This document shows, piece after piece, positions 47,501 to 60,661 of a DNA stretch of 64,000 bases. The position numbers and the translations under genes are program-made. The notes below the pieces were generated by a model, which searched no databases, was not told the origin of the DNA, and was given only the letters and a program-made list of their open reading frames with translations. The stretch is from Lycocorax pyrrhopterus obiensis (Eukaryota > Chordata > Aves > Passeriformes > Paradisaeidae), in the NCBI GenBank assembly GCA_014706295.1, contig JACSVZ010000004.1:87799047-87863046 (forward strand). Direction: 5' to 3'. Within the stretch, counting starts at the first letter, position 1; every line of letters begins with the position of its first letter.

Positions 47501-50500
47501 CTATTTGTTTTTCATCTTTACAGGATTATTGATTAGTAAGGACTTGGCTGTAAAAACAGTCCTTATCACATACTAGAAATTGCCTTAAGGAATTTTAAAA
47601 GCCTGTTTTCATGCAAATGTGTGTGTGTGTGTGTGCTTGCAGAGGGGGAGGGAAGGAAGACATAAAGAGATCCCTTAAGTCTTGAGGTGCTTGGATGCAG
47701 AAATCTGTGAGGTGCTGTGTGTGGTTCTGTCTGGACATCATGCACAGAGCCCTTCACCGAACCACAGCATAAAGGGAGCATCGTGGCCCCACACCATCAG
47801 CTGGAGAGCTGGATGAGGGCTCCATCCAGGCATGAGTCCATCTCTTGGCTACAGAGCTGCAAACACAGCTGTAGCCAAGAGGTTTCTGGCAGAACCTTCT
47901 GGCTACAGGTATGAGATAGCAGGCAAGTTAAGGACTCTGGAGTCCAGAATGATGGTACATATAGACATTTTCTTCAGGTTTATGTGCAATGCTTTTACTA
48001 ACCAAAAAGAAATCAGTGGTCATTTATCTAAAAGCAGTTTTTTTCTCTTGCTTTAATGTGAAGAAAGGATTTTGCAGGGCTGTTTCTCTAAGGATGCTAT
48101 CCAGGCCACTACATGAAGGTCGTTGACTATATGAGCACCTAAAAGCATACCATTAATATCTTAAAATGACAGATGTATTATCCATGTCTTAAATGCTTAC
48201 GATATTCATTGATGTACACAAATCCTCTTTTGAGCAGCATTACCTATTAAGTGGAACATTCTAACAATACGCAAAACTGTATCTAGAAAACAAATGCCCA
48301 GAAGCCAGATGATATGATCTTTTTCTGTACTAGACTCCTATAAAAAGCATCTATGGTATTCATATTCAGTTAGAGCTGAAGATCGAGCTTTAAAAGATAC
48401 TTAAAACATGCTGTGCATTGTATAGTGTATGTTTCGTTTGCTTCATAGCACATGGGTTGTTCTGCATAGGAACAAACAAGTCTTTACTGATGTTACTTAT
48501 AACTCAAGTTATAAATTATTAAGGAAAATTATAAACCAATCAAAACTCAAGACATAAGTATTTCAAAAGAAACACCTTCCCCCACCAAAGCTGAAGCGTA
48601 GCAATTCTACACATGTGCTTGGACAACAAAATCCCCTCCTCAAATATCTGAGTGTTGCTGCTGGCTTTCTACCTTATGCTCAAGTTCCAATGCAAGTTGA
48701 TTCTTACCACTTCCCACTCTGGTCTTCTTCAACCAGTCTAAATTGAATCCCCATATGTGAAGATCCTAAAGCTTTGTCATTATTTCCCAGCTTTGTGAAT
48801 CCCAGTGCTTTCCCCCACAACCTCCCCCTCCCTTCTGAGTTTGACTTAGTTCAGCCTCACTGAGGGCTGTGTGATCTGCTACTTCAGGTGTTACCCTGGG
48901 GAAGGTCATGATTCCCATACATTGATTCAAAGTCCTTTTATCCAAAGCCTGGGTATCCAGGACATCTGCAGATGACATTGTAATGCATGCAGTCAAGCAA
49001 GTCAGGTAATCTGACTAGTATTTAATTATCCAATTCATTTCAGGGTTAAATGCAACTAACCCAACTTTTTTGCCCCTCGTCTGCAGTGTCACAGCAATCA
49101 CGTAAGAACACCAGTGGATAAGGACGACATATTGGAGGTTGATTTTGATAAGAAACAGCTGGATTTTATCACCATAACCACTAAAGGTTTGTGGTGGTCC
49201 CATGACCCTTAATTTCACATTAGCTTAACTCCCAAAAGACTTATGTAATTAAGCTAAGAAACAAAATCTTATTGAAGCAATTTATTATGCGCAAATTACA
49301 TCCAACTTCAGGGACACTAGCCCTTAAGGCCAACATCTGACAGGCTTTTCAGATTCCTAAACTTGCCAGAATTTGTTATAATTAACAGCAGGAACAAGCA
49401 AGCCTGAACTTTCCTTCAAGAGACAAAACAGAAATGCAAATCATGCATTACAAGCAAACATTATGTTGGGGACAGCATTAGTCAAGAACCCTGTACAATT
49501 TGGGTTAAATGAACACTAACAACTTGTGTGGGAGCCAAATGGACTTTTGTGTGGGAGATAATTTCCTAATAAAGCTTTCTATCTGGTTAAATAACAGATA
49601 CAAGCACAGAATGTTTATAATGCTTCTAGTGACCAAGCACAGCAGAAGGAAGGAATTGAAAATAAAGTGGATTGAGCCTTTTTTGTTCTTGAGCTGTGAC
49701 ACTGTATCCCTCCTTCGGTGGGACAGAATTCACACTAACACAGGGCTTCAGTGGGGGATTCACTGCAGCACTGGGATTAACAAATGAGGTGCAACAGCCT
49801 CCAGGAAAGGAACTGAATCCACAGAATTTTTAATTACAAACCAATATTTGAGGCTCCCACAAAATTCTATCAGTTCTCAACTCCTCACCTTAAAAAGCCA
49901 ATAATTATCTTTCAAATTACCAGCATTACCAGGAAAACTGAGGGAGAAGAGAAGCTCCGAAACACAGACATATCTGTAACTGAGAAGGGACAAAAAAGTG
50001 GCCTCAGAGCTCCTTCCCCTTCTGAACCATGGAAGTTCATTCCACCACTCCACATTATTTGCCTTGTCCCTTAAGAAAGTTCTGACAGTGGTGTTAAACA
50101 GATATTCCAGTTTTCAGTTACTAATGAAGTCTATTTTTATATGCACTTTAAATACGACAGCAATAAAGTAGCTCAGGTTTCAACCTCCTACATCGGCTCT
50201 TCTACTGCAATGTAATTGTTGCCAAAGTCCTTCAAAATTAGGAACGGACAAACTGAGGCCTGACTTAGTTTTGTCCACTTAAAGAGTCCCCAGATCTCTC
50301 CTGTTTTAACAGATTTCAGTAATGTTTGTGATATATTGATAGTGATATCATAGGAAAATGAAATCTGAATAAGGTGTATTTATTCTAAGTAACTAGCATT
50401 TCAAATGTGTAAAAATACATCTCTTCAGTAAGAGAACATGTGTGTTGTGGTTTGTATAGTTTTACGGGCAAAACCATGACAGCAGAGACATCCCTCTGAA

Positions 50501-53500
50501 CTGTAGATGCTTTCTCCACTTCTTAAACTTGCATTAGTATGGACTTCAGTGTTCAGCTACCAAAGCAATTTGTAAACTATCTCCTCTTCAAAGAAAGAAA
50601 TCCCATCTCTCCACTTCATTTACTTTGTACACCAAATTAACAATCAAACAGCAAAACAAACATGAATTTAAGAGCTGCATTGCTTCTCAGCTTCATGCTT
50701 TCCATCATCCCAAGTTGAGCTGACAGGAAACTATTTCACGACTTGCTCTAACAAAATAAAGCAGCAGTAGAGCAAAGCAGCACTAGACAGGAAAGCAAAC
50801 ATCCCGGGCCAGCGGAGGGTGATCACAGGAGTTGCCCCGGGCAGCAGCGGAGGAGCAGCGCCAGCACCTGTGGGTACTGCAGATGTAGGGAAGCGTGGAA
50901 GAGATGTTGTGCTAGACTGAAGCTCACAGCCAGGAAACAAGCCTGGACCTGAGGAATAGCACTCTCAGGAACACTGCCAATCCCCTGTGCAAGGCCTGAC
51001 AGGCACACAGAGATCAGTGCCCCCATGCATGCACAAGGGGCACAGTGTAAGGAGCATACAGCTCAGGAGATGGGGGAGGTTTTGAAGTGAGAAATGGGTT
51101 GCACCTGAATCATTATTAAGCCAGGGTGCTGGCCATGAAAACTGAAAAATTAGAGACTGTTTCAACTGGCAGTTGGGCAAGACTGAAAGTCAAAAAAAGC
51201 AACTTGTTCAGATGGATGTAACATAAGGTGGATGTGGCTAAAATTCATTGTGAGGGCAAAGTTCAGAAGTGCCTCTGTACCAACACGAGAAGGCTAAATA
51301 CGAAGACAGAACAAGAATTACTGGCACCAAGAGATCACTCCTTCCTGTAAGGAAGGCATCCTGGTGGGCTTGCAGGAGTGGGCACTGTTACCAGACTACC
51401 AGACTTCTAGGAATGACAGAAGAGGATGTTCAAGTGAGGGTAGGGTAGTGTGCATGAAAGATTATATAAAAGTTTAATAGCTTTATATAATAAGGAGACA
51501 AAAGCACAATAAAGTCCTTATGGATGGAAAATCTAGACTCTACTACAATATATATTAGATAAATAATTAAATGACTTCCAAGTAAGTTTAATAATAGTGA
51601 GCAGAAACTGGGAAGCCGGACTGAGATCTGCAAGTTCAGGACTGACAGCAGGACAGTGAGATACCAGCTACCTTCACTGAACTGCATTGATACTTCAGCA
51701 GGATGAGCAGGGGAAAAAATCCCAAATAAACACAAACCAAAATGAACCAACCAATTGGGCAAAAACACCAGACAGGAAAAAAAAGTTGTTTCCTGGAAGA
51801 ACTAGTAAGAAAACCCACAAGAAAAGATGCTGTTCCTGGTGTGGTCTTGCTCTGCAACCACAATACAATTAATTTCAGTGTTGTAGAGAAAGAATCCAGC
51901 ACAGAAATGCAGAATTCTTGGGGGTTGCCTCTTCTCCCATGCAACTAATGATAGGACAAGGGAAAATGGCCTCAAATTGCACCGTGGAAGTTCAGGCTGT
52001 ATGGATATTAGGAAAAATTTCTTCACTCAAAGAGTGGTCATACATTGGAACAGGCTTGCCCAGGGAAGTGGTGAAGTTGCAATCCCTGGAAGCATTCAAA
52101 AAATAAGCAGATATGGCACTTAGTGATAAGGTTTAGTGGGCGTGGGTGGTGTTTGGTTGAAGGTTGGACTTCATGATCTTGGAAGTCTTTTCCAACTTTA
52201 ATGATTCTGTGAATTAAAGAAGTACACAATGGGAGGTAAGGCAAAGTGTCAAAACACCCTAAAATATACAGTCCAAAAGAAGGCAACCTAGAGGCTACTA
52301 AAAAACCCACCAAATACCAAATCCCAGAAAAACTTGTAATAGAAACTCACACAAAACATGTGTAACACTGCAAAAGGAAAAGCCTGTGTGGGTCTGAAAA
52401 AACATCTGTATGGCTTTAAAGGGACAATCAAGGAGGCTACCATTATACTTCTACCTTCTCCGCTTTGAGGAATGGAAAGCTTATCCGAGTAAGGAAAAGC
52501 CACAAAACTGCTCATGCCAAATGTAAACATAAACTTTAGAGGACTAAAAATGAACTTGAAAAATTGAAAGGATGCTCTATTTTAACTTTTTTTCAGTATA
52601 TGAAAAGCAGTAAACCTGATAAGACACTGGTTGCTGGATGACTAAAGTGTGAAGAGCAGCACTCATGGTCAAGTATAAGCCCTTGCAACAGAAGCTCATA
52701 TATTTGCTTGCATCATTCTTTCCTGTTGAAAATGTTTGATTCCTACACCCACTGCATTCTTTGTATCAGATCATTCAAAGGAACTAGATCAATAAGTAAA
52801 TATACAGAAAATATTAGACTAAATATAAACAAACAAGTCAGATGTCAGGAAGTCACCAAGACCAGACAGCATTCATCCAGAAGCTCTCAAATGTGGAATT
52901 TAAAAACAAAGATGTGTAACCTATCAGCACAAACAGCCATTGTGGCAGAAAAATAGGGAGTTTCCCGTCTACAAACAAGGACTTTAGAGATGGTGCTGGG
53001 AAATACAGACCAGAGTCTTACATCACTGGATAAGATAACATGTCTGTAACAAAATCACTGAGCACACGGATAATCACAGTCTGTTGAAAAAGATTTGGTG
53101 TGGATTCTGTAAAGGGAAATCCTGTCCCACCAACTTGCTGGATTTCTACAACAGTGTCAAGGACCAGGCGGATAAAGGGGATTCACTGGACATGATATAT
53201 TTGAATTTTCATAAAGCCTCTGACAGGGTTCCACACTGAAGGCTATTAAAGAAATTAAGCTGCCATGGGATTAGAGGAAATGATGTTTTATAGACCAAAA
53301 GCTGCTTAAAGGAGCGGAAGCAAATGGAAGGACTTAGGGATGGAAAAGACTCGGCAACTGGGGTCCTCTGAGGATCGATGCCAGGACTGGTTTTACTCTG
53401 TCTCATGACTGATGAGTTGAAGAAGGAAGCAAACTGTGAATGCTCCAGTCTTTCACATCTCTTTCAGAAGACCCTGAGCTCTTTTGGGTAGTCAAATGTT

Positions 53501-56500
53501 GGCTGAACTTCAAAAGGATCTCAAAGCTGAACAAACAGGGTGAAAATGTGGCAGCCAAGCTTCAGTGTAAACAAACAAAGGGAAAAAAAATAACCAAAAC
53601 CCTGATTACATGACGCTTAACTTGGGATTGGTGGTTACAATCTGGGAGTTGCTGACCCTTCTGTGAAACCATCCTCTCAGCAGCAGCTCCAAATCCCCCA
53701 AACACTGGGCAGCTTGAGGAAGGACATCAAGAACAAGGCAAAGAGAGTCGCTCTACAGAAAATGATTATGAATCTGCATTTTAAATACAGCATGCACTTC
53801 TGTTCTCTGTATCTGAAGGAGGATGTAGTGGACTAAGGAGAAGGCCACAGAAAAGACCAACTAAAACATTTAAGGAGGAGAAGTACCTCCATTACAAACA
53901 AGAAGACATTAAAAGGGCCAAATTTTCAGTTTGGAGAAGGGAAACAGAAGGAAGGATATGACAGCTTTAAACAAAAAAATAGATCTAGATATAAATAAAT
54001 CCTGAAAATGGCAGGTAAGGACTATAGCTCCACAAATCCTACAAATTCAAGGGTAAATAATCACTTGTCTGTATCTTCCTGAAGATGCTGAGATCTAAAG
54101 AATCTTTTAAAATTATTATTAGAAAATGGTATCTATAGTTAGCTATACCGGTATTAGCACTGGAGAGCAGCAGCATATCATTGTCAGTTGTCCTGCTGAT
54201 CCAAGATGGCCTCTGATGAAGACCTACCATACTTGCACATTATAGCTCACTGAAACAATCTTTAAATTGCTTTAATCTGTTATTCTAACAGATGCACTCT
54301 GGCCTTTGTACTACTCTGTATCAATATGTAAATACTGCATGTTGGCCAATTTAGCAGGAGGTTTCCTACAAAAGCATAACAGTTTCGATCAATAGGCTGC
54401 CTGGATCAGGTCAGGTCTGTGGATTACATCTAAAATGTATCCCACCACTGCTAGCTGAAAATGAGCAAATTTAGGAGATACCTGTGTCTTCCCTGGAACA
54501 TCTTTAAAGTTTCAGAAGTGAAAAAAAATTCAAACTATGCAAGTAAGAAAAAAAGGCAACAAAAGACACAAGGAGTGGACCAGCTCAAAACTATCTTCTC
54601 TCTAGCAAAAAACCAGGATCTGTTAGGAACTATGCCAGTTCTGCTAGTATTGATGTTTTTGCCTTTCTTTCAGACAGTCTGTTTTGATAAACAGAGAATA
54701 GCACCAGAGTAGAAGAAAAGGACTGTGATGCATAAAAACCCCAAAAATAAACAAAGACTCAAAGCAGCAACATATTTTTGGCCAAACGTGACAGTGTGAA
54801 GAAGTTAAAGTTGTTTTTGTTATCCTCAGGGTTTAGATACACTTTTGCATAAAGATCAGGAGTTCCTTGAGCCTTTGTAAATAAATGCTGCTTGGGGAGT
54901 GGAATGCTTCCTCTCACATGTGCATGAGGTCCAGGGTGCAGGGTAATTCTATGAATCTCCAGTGTAAATACTTTCAAGAGCCTCTTGAGTAGCAGAGGTT
55001 TCCTGACGACTGTGTTCGTTGTTCAGTTCACAAATTCCCAGAGGGAAGCTACAGATGCACTACAGATGCCTACCTTCAGTAAGAGCTGCTTGGGAATAAC
55101 TGAGATACACAATAATCTGGTTTACAATCAGAGGAACACATGCCTGGGGCTCAAAGGGAGCTGCAGGGGGTCATTACCCCCACCAAGGGGATGTGATGCA
55201 GCACACACAGATGCAGCACCCACAGGTGTCTGTGATTTGGGAAAAGTTAGAATCATTTAGGGTCGTCTGAATCTTGCATTCCTCCTTAGGCATCTTGGTG
55301 GAGACAAGAAACTGAGCTACAGGAATTCCAAATACAGTTGACATCTTTGTGTCCTTGTTTTCAGATGGAAAAAGAAGCAGAGGTGCTACTCATGCTCAGA
55401 CTGACCTTCATTTTCTCTGACGAACTACATCAAGGCTTTCATACGTTCCCATAAACTGATGCTGTTCTTCGGTGATGTGTTGTTTTTGACAAGAAGTACA
55501 ATGTTTAATTCTTAGAGTATGAAAATACTTTGCATTTACCTAGACTGTCCTTATCTGCAGAATATTGATACATATGCCCACATGTGTTGAAAGTGCCACT
55601 ACAAATAAGTCATCCCCAAATTAACAGACAGGTTTTCATGTTACTCAGACTACTTCTAATAGGGAATTACAGGGGATCTAAAATGGCAGATCTAGTCCTA
55701 TGGAGGACAAGTGAAAATGCATCCAGTGAAAACTGAATGACAGTTCACTTACTCTGTGGTATGTGGTGAAATCATGTTATTAAAAAAGTTTTATTTTAAC
55801 ATTTTGCACAAAATAAAACTAGGGTTTTCCTTTAAAAGAAAAATGTTGTATAGAATGTCACAGAATCACAGAATTCTTAGGGTTTGAAGGAACCTCTGGA
55901 GATCATCTAATCCAACCCCCGCAGAACTATGTTGCCAACTAGTGTTGTTATCAAAATTCCTCCAAACATCTCAATGTAAATTTTACATATTGAAATATGA
56001 AAGGTAATTATTACTTAAATTCTTGAACAGATGCAGAATGACAAGTTATTGATGTGAGGCTTACTGTACATGCTAAAAAGCCATCCTCCACTTGAGGCAA
56101 ATTTCACCAGTGCTAATGTCCAGCCTGGGGTCTAATCTACATACTTTCTTTGGTTACTCTAAAATAAATGACATTTGCACTTCAATATTCTTTCATGCAA
56201 TAGAACATGACAGCTAGCAGAGATCTGAAGAGATTATTAGTAATTTCATCACTATAAAACTTACTTGGGACTGTTTTATACTTCTTCTACTGTTTATCGG
56301 CTTAATAATTTAGCTTTTTAATTCTTTCGACACATCTGTAACTATGTGCTTGTTATCATTCTTTGGACCTTGAAAGACAATGGATGTGAACAAATCTGGG
56401 CCATAGTCCAGACAAAGACTGTTTTATATTGCTCCAGTTTCTTTTCTATAGTCTTGTACTTCCCTGTCTAACTGGGTCCTAACAAAAGTGTAAGCTTTTG

Positions 56501-59500
56501 GAAAAGTGTATTTTCCCTGAGGGAAGTTAGGCCAGTCTGACCTCCTCAAATCATACTGATCAAAGTGATGCACAGATCTTCAGAAATGCACACATACACA
56601 GGCTTTCAAACTGTTTGTTCTGGAACTGATATACAGCAGAGTCAATAATTCTCAAGAATTCCTCTGACTTCTCCAAGACAGAGTCTATATGTACTTGCTA
56701 TTTTTATTCAGTGTTTATCATTGTCACATGCTGGTATTTCACACACTCTTTCATCTACAATGGCCAGATAAATACCATCTGGTTATGCTAAAGCCTTCAG
56801 GCAGAATAATAAAGATGTAGATGTGTACATAACACTCTTTCAGGTGCAAGAATGATAACAGTTCCCACGTCCCACTAGACCTGCCCCTTAACACCAGACA
56901 AAGCTGGATGTGAACGCTCAGCACATTTATTCAGAAGGGGGAATACTAGGTTCTCATCCTTTCTTCCCAAACTTATTTCTGTTTTTCACTTGATGACAGT
57001 GTAGTAAAACAGTATCAACAAATTCAGCGCAAGAGTTTCTCCTCATCCTTTTCCATTCTAAATTATTCTTCCAGATTTCAGTACCTGAGATGTCCTTCAG
57101 CTGTTCCACAGTGCCCATATGATTATTTGCATCTTATTCTAATGACCAAAAATAAATACTGCCTAGCAGCGTGGTCCTCCCCAAGCAGGACCATGATGTT
57201 CTGTCATTAATGATCTGGACAAGCCATCTTCAGGAGTGAGAGAGAGGGGAGAAACCTGTGGGAAATTGCTATTCTTTAGAAAGGCTGCCATGTGCTGGAT
57301 AAACTTCCACTGGAAACATACCAAGATCCAAACTTCTAATGAAAGGGAATGAATAAATGGTAGGAAAAAATTCCATCCATTATTTACAACTGGATGTGAA
57401 ACGACAGCAGAAAGCAACATCTCTGTGTAAAGCTAACCTAATCTTAGTCACTGTTGAAGACTAATCAAATTTGATGTCTTCTAAAACAAACTTGCCACTG
57501 GAAACAGCCAAAAAATATTAACATGCATAAGTAGTGACAAAAAGTTCAACACATTTGAAAGTATATACTATAATAATTTGCCTGCTCTAAAATGGCACCG
57601 TTATATCAGGTATGTCTGGCATTCACTGTTGTTCTCATGGTGAAATGTCTATTTTCCAGCTGCTAGTATACCATGCTTTGTTTTAATCCCATTGAGCAAG
57701 TCAACACTATGATATTTCAACTTGCTAGACTTAAAAAAAAAATTAAAAATCAAATTTTGTTAAGAAAGACTATTTAGACTAAGAGTTGCATACTACAAAA
57801 TTTAAAAAGCAATTCACTTTTTCTTCAGAATTTTTTTCCCATTCACAGTTTGCTAACACAATTTCTCACACAAAGTGTGCTAGTACTCCTCATAGTCACT
57901 AAAATGTTCTTTTTAACCTGCTTTGTTTACTATTGAAGAACAGCAGCCAAGAGCTGATGATGTCCCAGGTAAGTAAGGGTTTTTCCTGAAATGGCACAGG
58001 CTCTTCTGAGGAATTGAGGTTTATAGAACTGAAAGCAAAATGCATTTCAAGAAACACTATATCTGTGTGGAATTCAGATTTCATTCACATGGGAAATGTC
58101 ACAGTATGGGAAATAAAGTCCTCAACTAAAGTTGTGTTTATCAGAAGTTTGTTTTCCATGCAATAAATTTCAATCAGTGTTGCTAGATTGAAAAAGACAT
58201 GTCAACCTTATCTTTTAAAAATTACCAGGATTGCACTGCCATTTTATTCCGATGAGAATGAAAAACAAAATTCTCAACCAGCACTGACACAAATATGAAA
58301 TGTTCATATGAAATAAGATGTCCTTTTCATGTGTGCATAACTCATTTTAGCACTGTAAAAGAGAAATAATGCTAAAAAATGTCAAATGCGTAAGTATGCC
58401 TCACTCAATTCTTGTTATATTCCTGACAGACCAGTTGCTGGACTTCTGCATAACAAATGGTGAAATGATCTTGATCTCTTAAAACAGAAATTGTTTGTCC
58501 GCCACTTTGTGTCTGGAGAGCCTAAAAGAATGACAACTATGTTCCACATGGTAATTCATAAAGTGTTCTTAATCTACATAATTTATATTATATGGAATAC
58601 ATGTGACTGCCACAATAGCGTGGAATGCTATGTTGATCTATCATGGATGTATCATTTATCTGCTCTGTAAGGAGTAACAGCTCGTTGGCTGCACTTCATT
58701 CTGTATCACTGCCTTATTTTTACCCAAGGCTGAGCCAGTAATTACCCCAGCCCTAGCAGTAAGCCTGGCTGAAAGATATGCCTGGACTGCTGCCATGGAG
58801 GCTCCAAAAGGCTGGATGTTGGGTGGCCACCCCAAAGCATCTGATTCCTGCTTGACACCAACACAAAAAACAGCCAACAGGGAAATTCAGCTTGTTGGTT
58901 CCAGTTCCTTAATTATATCATGCTTCATGCAAACTGTAAGGTTCAATAGGTGAAGAGGTCTTGTAAGGAATTTGAACATTTGCCATCTTATCATTAGGTA
59001 ACGACATTTTAATAGTTTAATTAACCATTAGGCAGTGAGAAATTCAGCATGAGAATGGTTGAAACTGCCTAGTAATTAAGTCATGAAACAAGATATGCTG
59101 CAGAGGAAGGAGAAACAATCCTATTTGTTTTGAAGGGAGTCTTAGAAAGGGTTGGGTGATGGGACAAGAGGGAGGCTGCTCAGTCTTCAAAAGGTACTGT
59201 AAAAGGGTCAGAAGGCATTTAAAAAAAGTAAAAGAACTTTAAATCATAAAAAGAACTTTTGACATAAAAAATGCCCATTAGGAACAAAATGTACATAAAA
59301 TAAAACCATCCTAAGACCTTACAGTATAGTACAAGTGTTGAGTTAATATACAGTGTTGACAGTTTTGTTTCTCACCTATCCAAAAGAGTTTTAAACAGGG
59401 TGAAAATGTAAAAATAGACAATTCCAGAACTTCTAATCAACTAGCACCTGGGAAGCAGTTCATGTGACTCAAGGAGTTATACCTGCTAATGAAGTGACAT

Positions 59501-60661
59501 GGAAACAGCTGCACTACAAACTATTTTTAGCAGCAGAAGGAACAAGTCCCAGTGACACTAGGTGAGCTGAGGAGCAGAGAGTTAGATAAGAAGTTCCCTG
59601 CAGGTTCCTCACTCAACACTGATCCCTCACCCAAAAGTCTGGACAGCTCTTTGGAACTACTGTGGCTGTTTTTTCCCACTTGGTTTGGTAGTGCAAAAGA
59701 CTCAAAAGTGCAACTTTGAGACAGCCAGCAACTGACAGTCAGGCATAGCTATGGCTCAGTAACACAGCAACTACAAAAGGAAAGAAAGATGACCTGGCAC
59801 TCCAGTAACAGTGCAAGCAAATTATTTACTTAAGAATAAATTATCAGTTCACCACCAAGCATAATAAACAGCAAACCCTGAAGCGTTCTGTCCCTGAGTT
59901 TTCCCCAGCAGAAACCCCAGAACATATTTTCTGGTTAGATTACTCAAGGAATGTAAAACCCATCTATTTGATTTTCTTAAGGTCCTGTAGGGGGTTTAAA
60001 GTACTAAAGCAAGTGAAGCCCACTTACATAAAATGCTGTTGAGTGTTTGTAAGATTACTGGCTATGTGCAGCACTTTGAAAAATTGTCAGTAAAATACTA
60101 CTGCTACACATTTTCCCTTTAAAATACGTGCATTTCAGCAATTAGATGTACATGTACACCTATGTAGCACAGCAGAGGGAGAGATAGAGAATTTAGGATG
60201 ATGCCAAATCCCAGTGCTAGAAGAAACATGAAGGTAAATGAAATCTGCTGCCTATGGCTCCAAGTTCCCTTTGACTGCAAAGCGCACTTGTATTTGGAAT
60301 TGGAATAGAGAAGCAGAGGGAAGGAATGTCACAGGTCAACTCCTGTAAAGCCCAGTCACTAGAACGATGCCCTACCAAGGGGCCATAGGATGGCTGAAGT
60401 GCTGTGGAGATTATCTTCAGAGCATTTCAAAGCACCTGAAGTTGGTTCTGTATATGAACAAGCACATGGCTATAGCATGTCTTATAGGCCTCAACTCACC
60501 TGTCATAGATGGTGCCAGTTTTCTTTGCCCTTTGTGGTCCACAGTACCTTCATAAGCCACAGTCACATCGTACACTGCATCCAGATAGTCTTTCATTGTG
60601 TCAATGGCTACATGAGTTGCCTTCACGCGTGGAGTCAGCACATGCTTTAATATAGCAAGTC
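44335..60661 (-). CDS. AGPAT5: AGPAT5, 1-acylglycerol-3-phosphate acyltransferase epsilon (3' half only)
   Basis: This enzyme acylates lysophosphatidic acid to phosphatidic acid in ER/mitochondrial membranes, an early step of glycerolipid synthesis. Three coding exons are visible: 60500-60661, 46271-46394 and 44335-44560. All borders are canonical and the phases agree. Together they encode about the last 170 residues; human AGPAT5 has 364. Diagnostic stretches are [39 protein letters not shown] and the C-terminal pair of hydrophobic segments ending [14 protein letters not shown]. The acyltransferase NHxxxxD and EGTR motifs belong to exons beyond 64000. The two visible introns are ~1.7 kb and ~14.1 kb. 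The gene runs off the right edge; the part shown has no breaks. Confidence 0.95.
44561..46270 (-). other. AGPAT5: AGPAT5 last intron
   Basis: 1.7 kb intron without recognised repeats except a short TTATA run near 46.1 kb. Confidence 0.85.
46100..46118. repeat. (TTATA)n microsatellite
   Basis: Nearly four copies of a 5-base TTATA unit in the last AGPAT5 intron. Confidence 0.85.
46271..46394 (-). CDS. AGPAT5: AGPAT5 exon (second from last)
   Basis: Acceptor TTTTTAG at 46395-46401, donor GATAA|GTGAGT at 46271/46270, 124 bases. It reads [20 protein letters not shown] and [20 protein letters not shown], then D and two bases of Lys. The CxxCPxxHIxIDRI and [13 protein letters not shown] stretches are characteristic of AGPAT5. 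Phase is continuous on both sides. Confidence 0.96.
47619..47635. repeat. (GT)n microsatellite
   Basis: About eight GT units; reads CA on the transcribed strand of AGPAT5. Confidence 0.9.
47842..47881. repeat. inverted repeat / hairpin
   Basis: CTCTTGGCTACAGAGCTG and CAGCTGTAGCCAAGAG flank a short CAAACA loop. They pair over a 12-13 base perfect stem plus GCTG/CAGC above a two-base bulge. It lies inside the large AGPAT5 intron. The stem is shorter than a typical microRNA precursor. Confidence 0.85.
51917..52212 (+). mobile_element. CR1 LINE 3' end
   Basis: Clear CR1 sequence: GGGGGTTGCCTCTTCTCCCA, GATAGGACAAGGGAAAATGG, TGGATATTAGGAAAAATTTC, CAGGGAAGTGGTGAAGTTGC, and a tail with GGTTGGACTTCATGATCTTG ending ATGATTCTGTGA. 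Its orientation is opposite to AGPAT5. It belongs to a different CR1 subgroup from the copies at 24.0 and 40.1 kb, judging by the GGACATG...TTGGACTTCATGATC type 3' UTR. Confidence 0.93.
52840..53960 (+). mobile_element. degenerate CR1 LINE ORF2 (reverse transcriptase region)
   Basis: Broken plus-strand reading recalls CR1 polymerase: a [18 protein letters not shown] start (compare GPDGIHPRVL), then [12 protein letters not shown] (NYRPVSLTS), then [15 protein letters not shown] (VYLDFSKAFDTVPH, the first RT aspartate block), then [18 protein letters not shown] text. Weaker C-terminal matches follow to ~53.96 kb. Multiple stops and frameshifts show a long-dead copy. It begins ~630 bases after another CR1 end, so it is a separate insertion. 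Confidence 0.75.
55858..55930 (-). mobile_element. CR1 LINE 3' end, short
   Basis: Plus strand starts TCACAGAATCACAGAATTCT, then GGAACCTCTGGAGATCATCT and AATCCAACCCCCGCAGAA. This is the reverse complement of a CR1 terminus with the terminal octamer repeated. Only ~70 bases are present. Confidence 0.9.
60500..60661 (-). CDS. AGPAT5: AGPAT5 exon (third from last)
   Basis: Acceptor CTCCTCTAG at 60662-60670, donor ATGACAG|GTGAGT at 60500/60499, 162 bases. The first two bases complete a Gly codon begun in the previous exon. It then reads [40 protein letters not shown] and [13 protein letters not shown]. This follows the catalytic domain and corresponds to the human [20 protein letters not shown] region. 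The linker after YEG ([13 protein letters not shown]) is the most divergent part. It ends one base into the Glu codon completed by the next exon. Confidence 0.96.

Larger units (their letters stand above)
46395..60499 (-). other. AGPAT5: AGPAT5 large intron
   Basis: 14.1 kb intron. It holds three CR1 segments, a GT repeat, a strong hairpin and otherwise AT-rich unique-looking sequence. No nested gene was recognised; open stretches are short. Confidence 0.8.
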
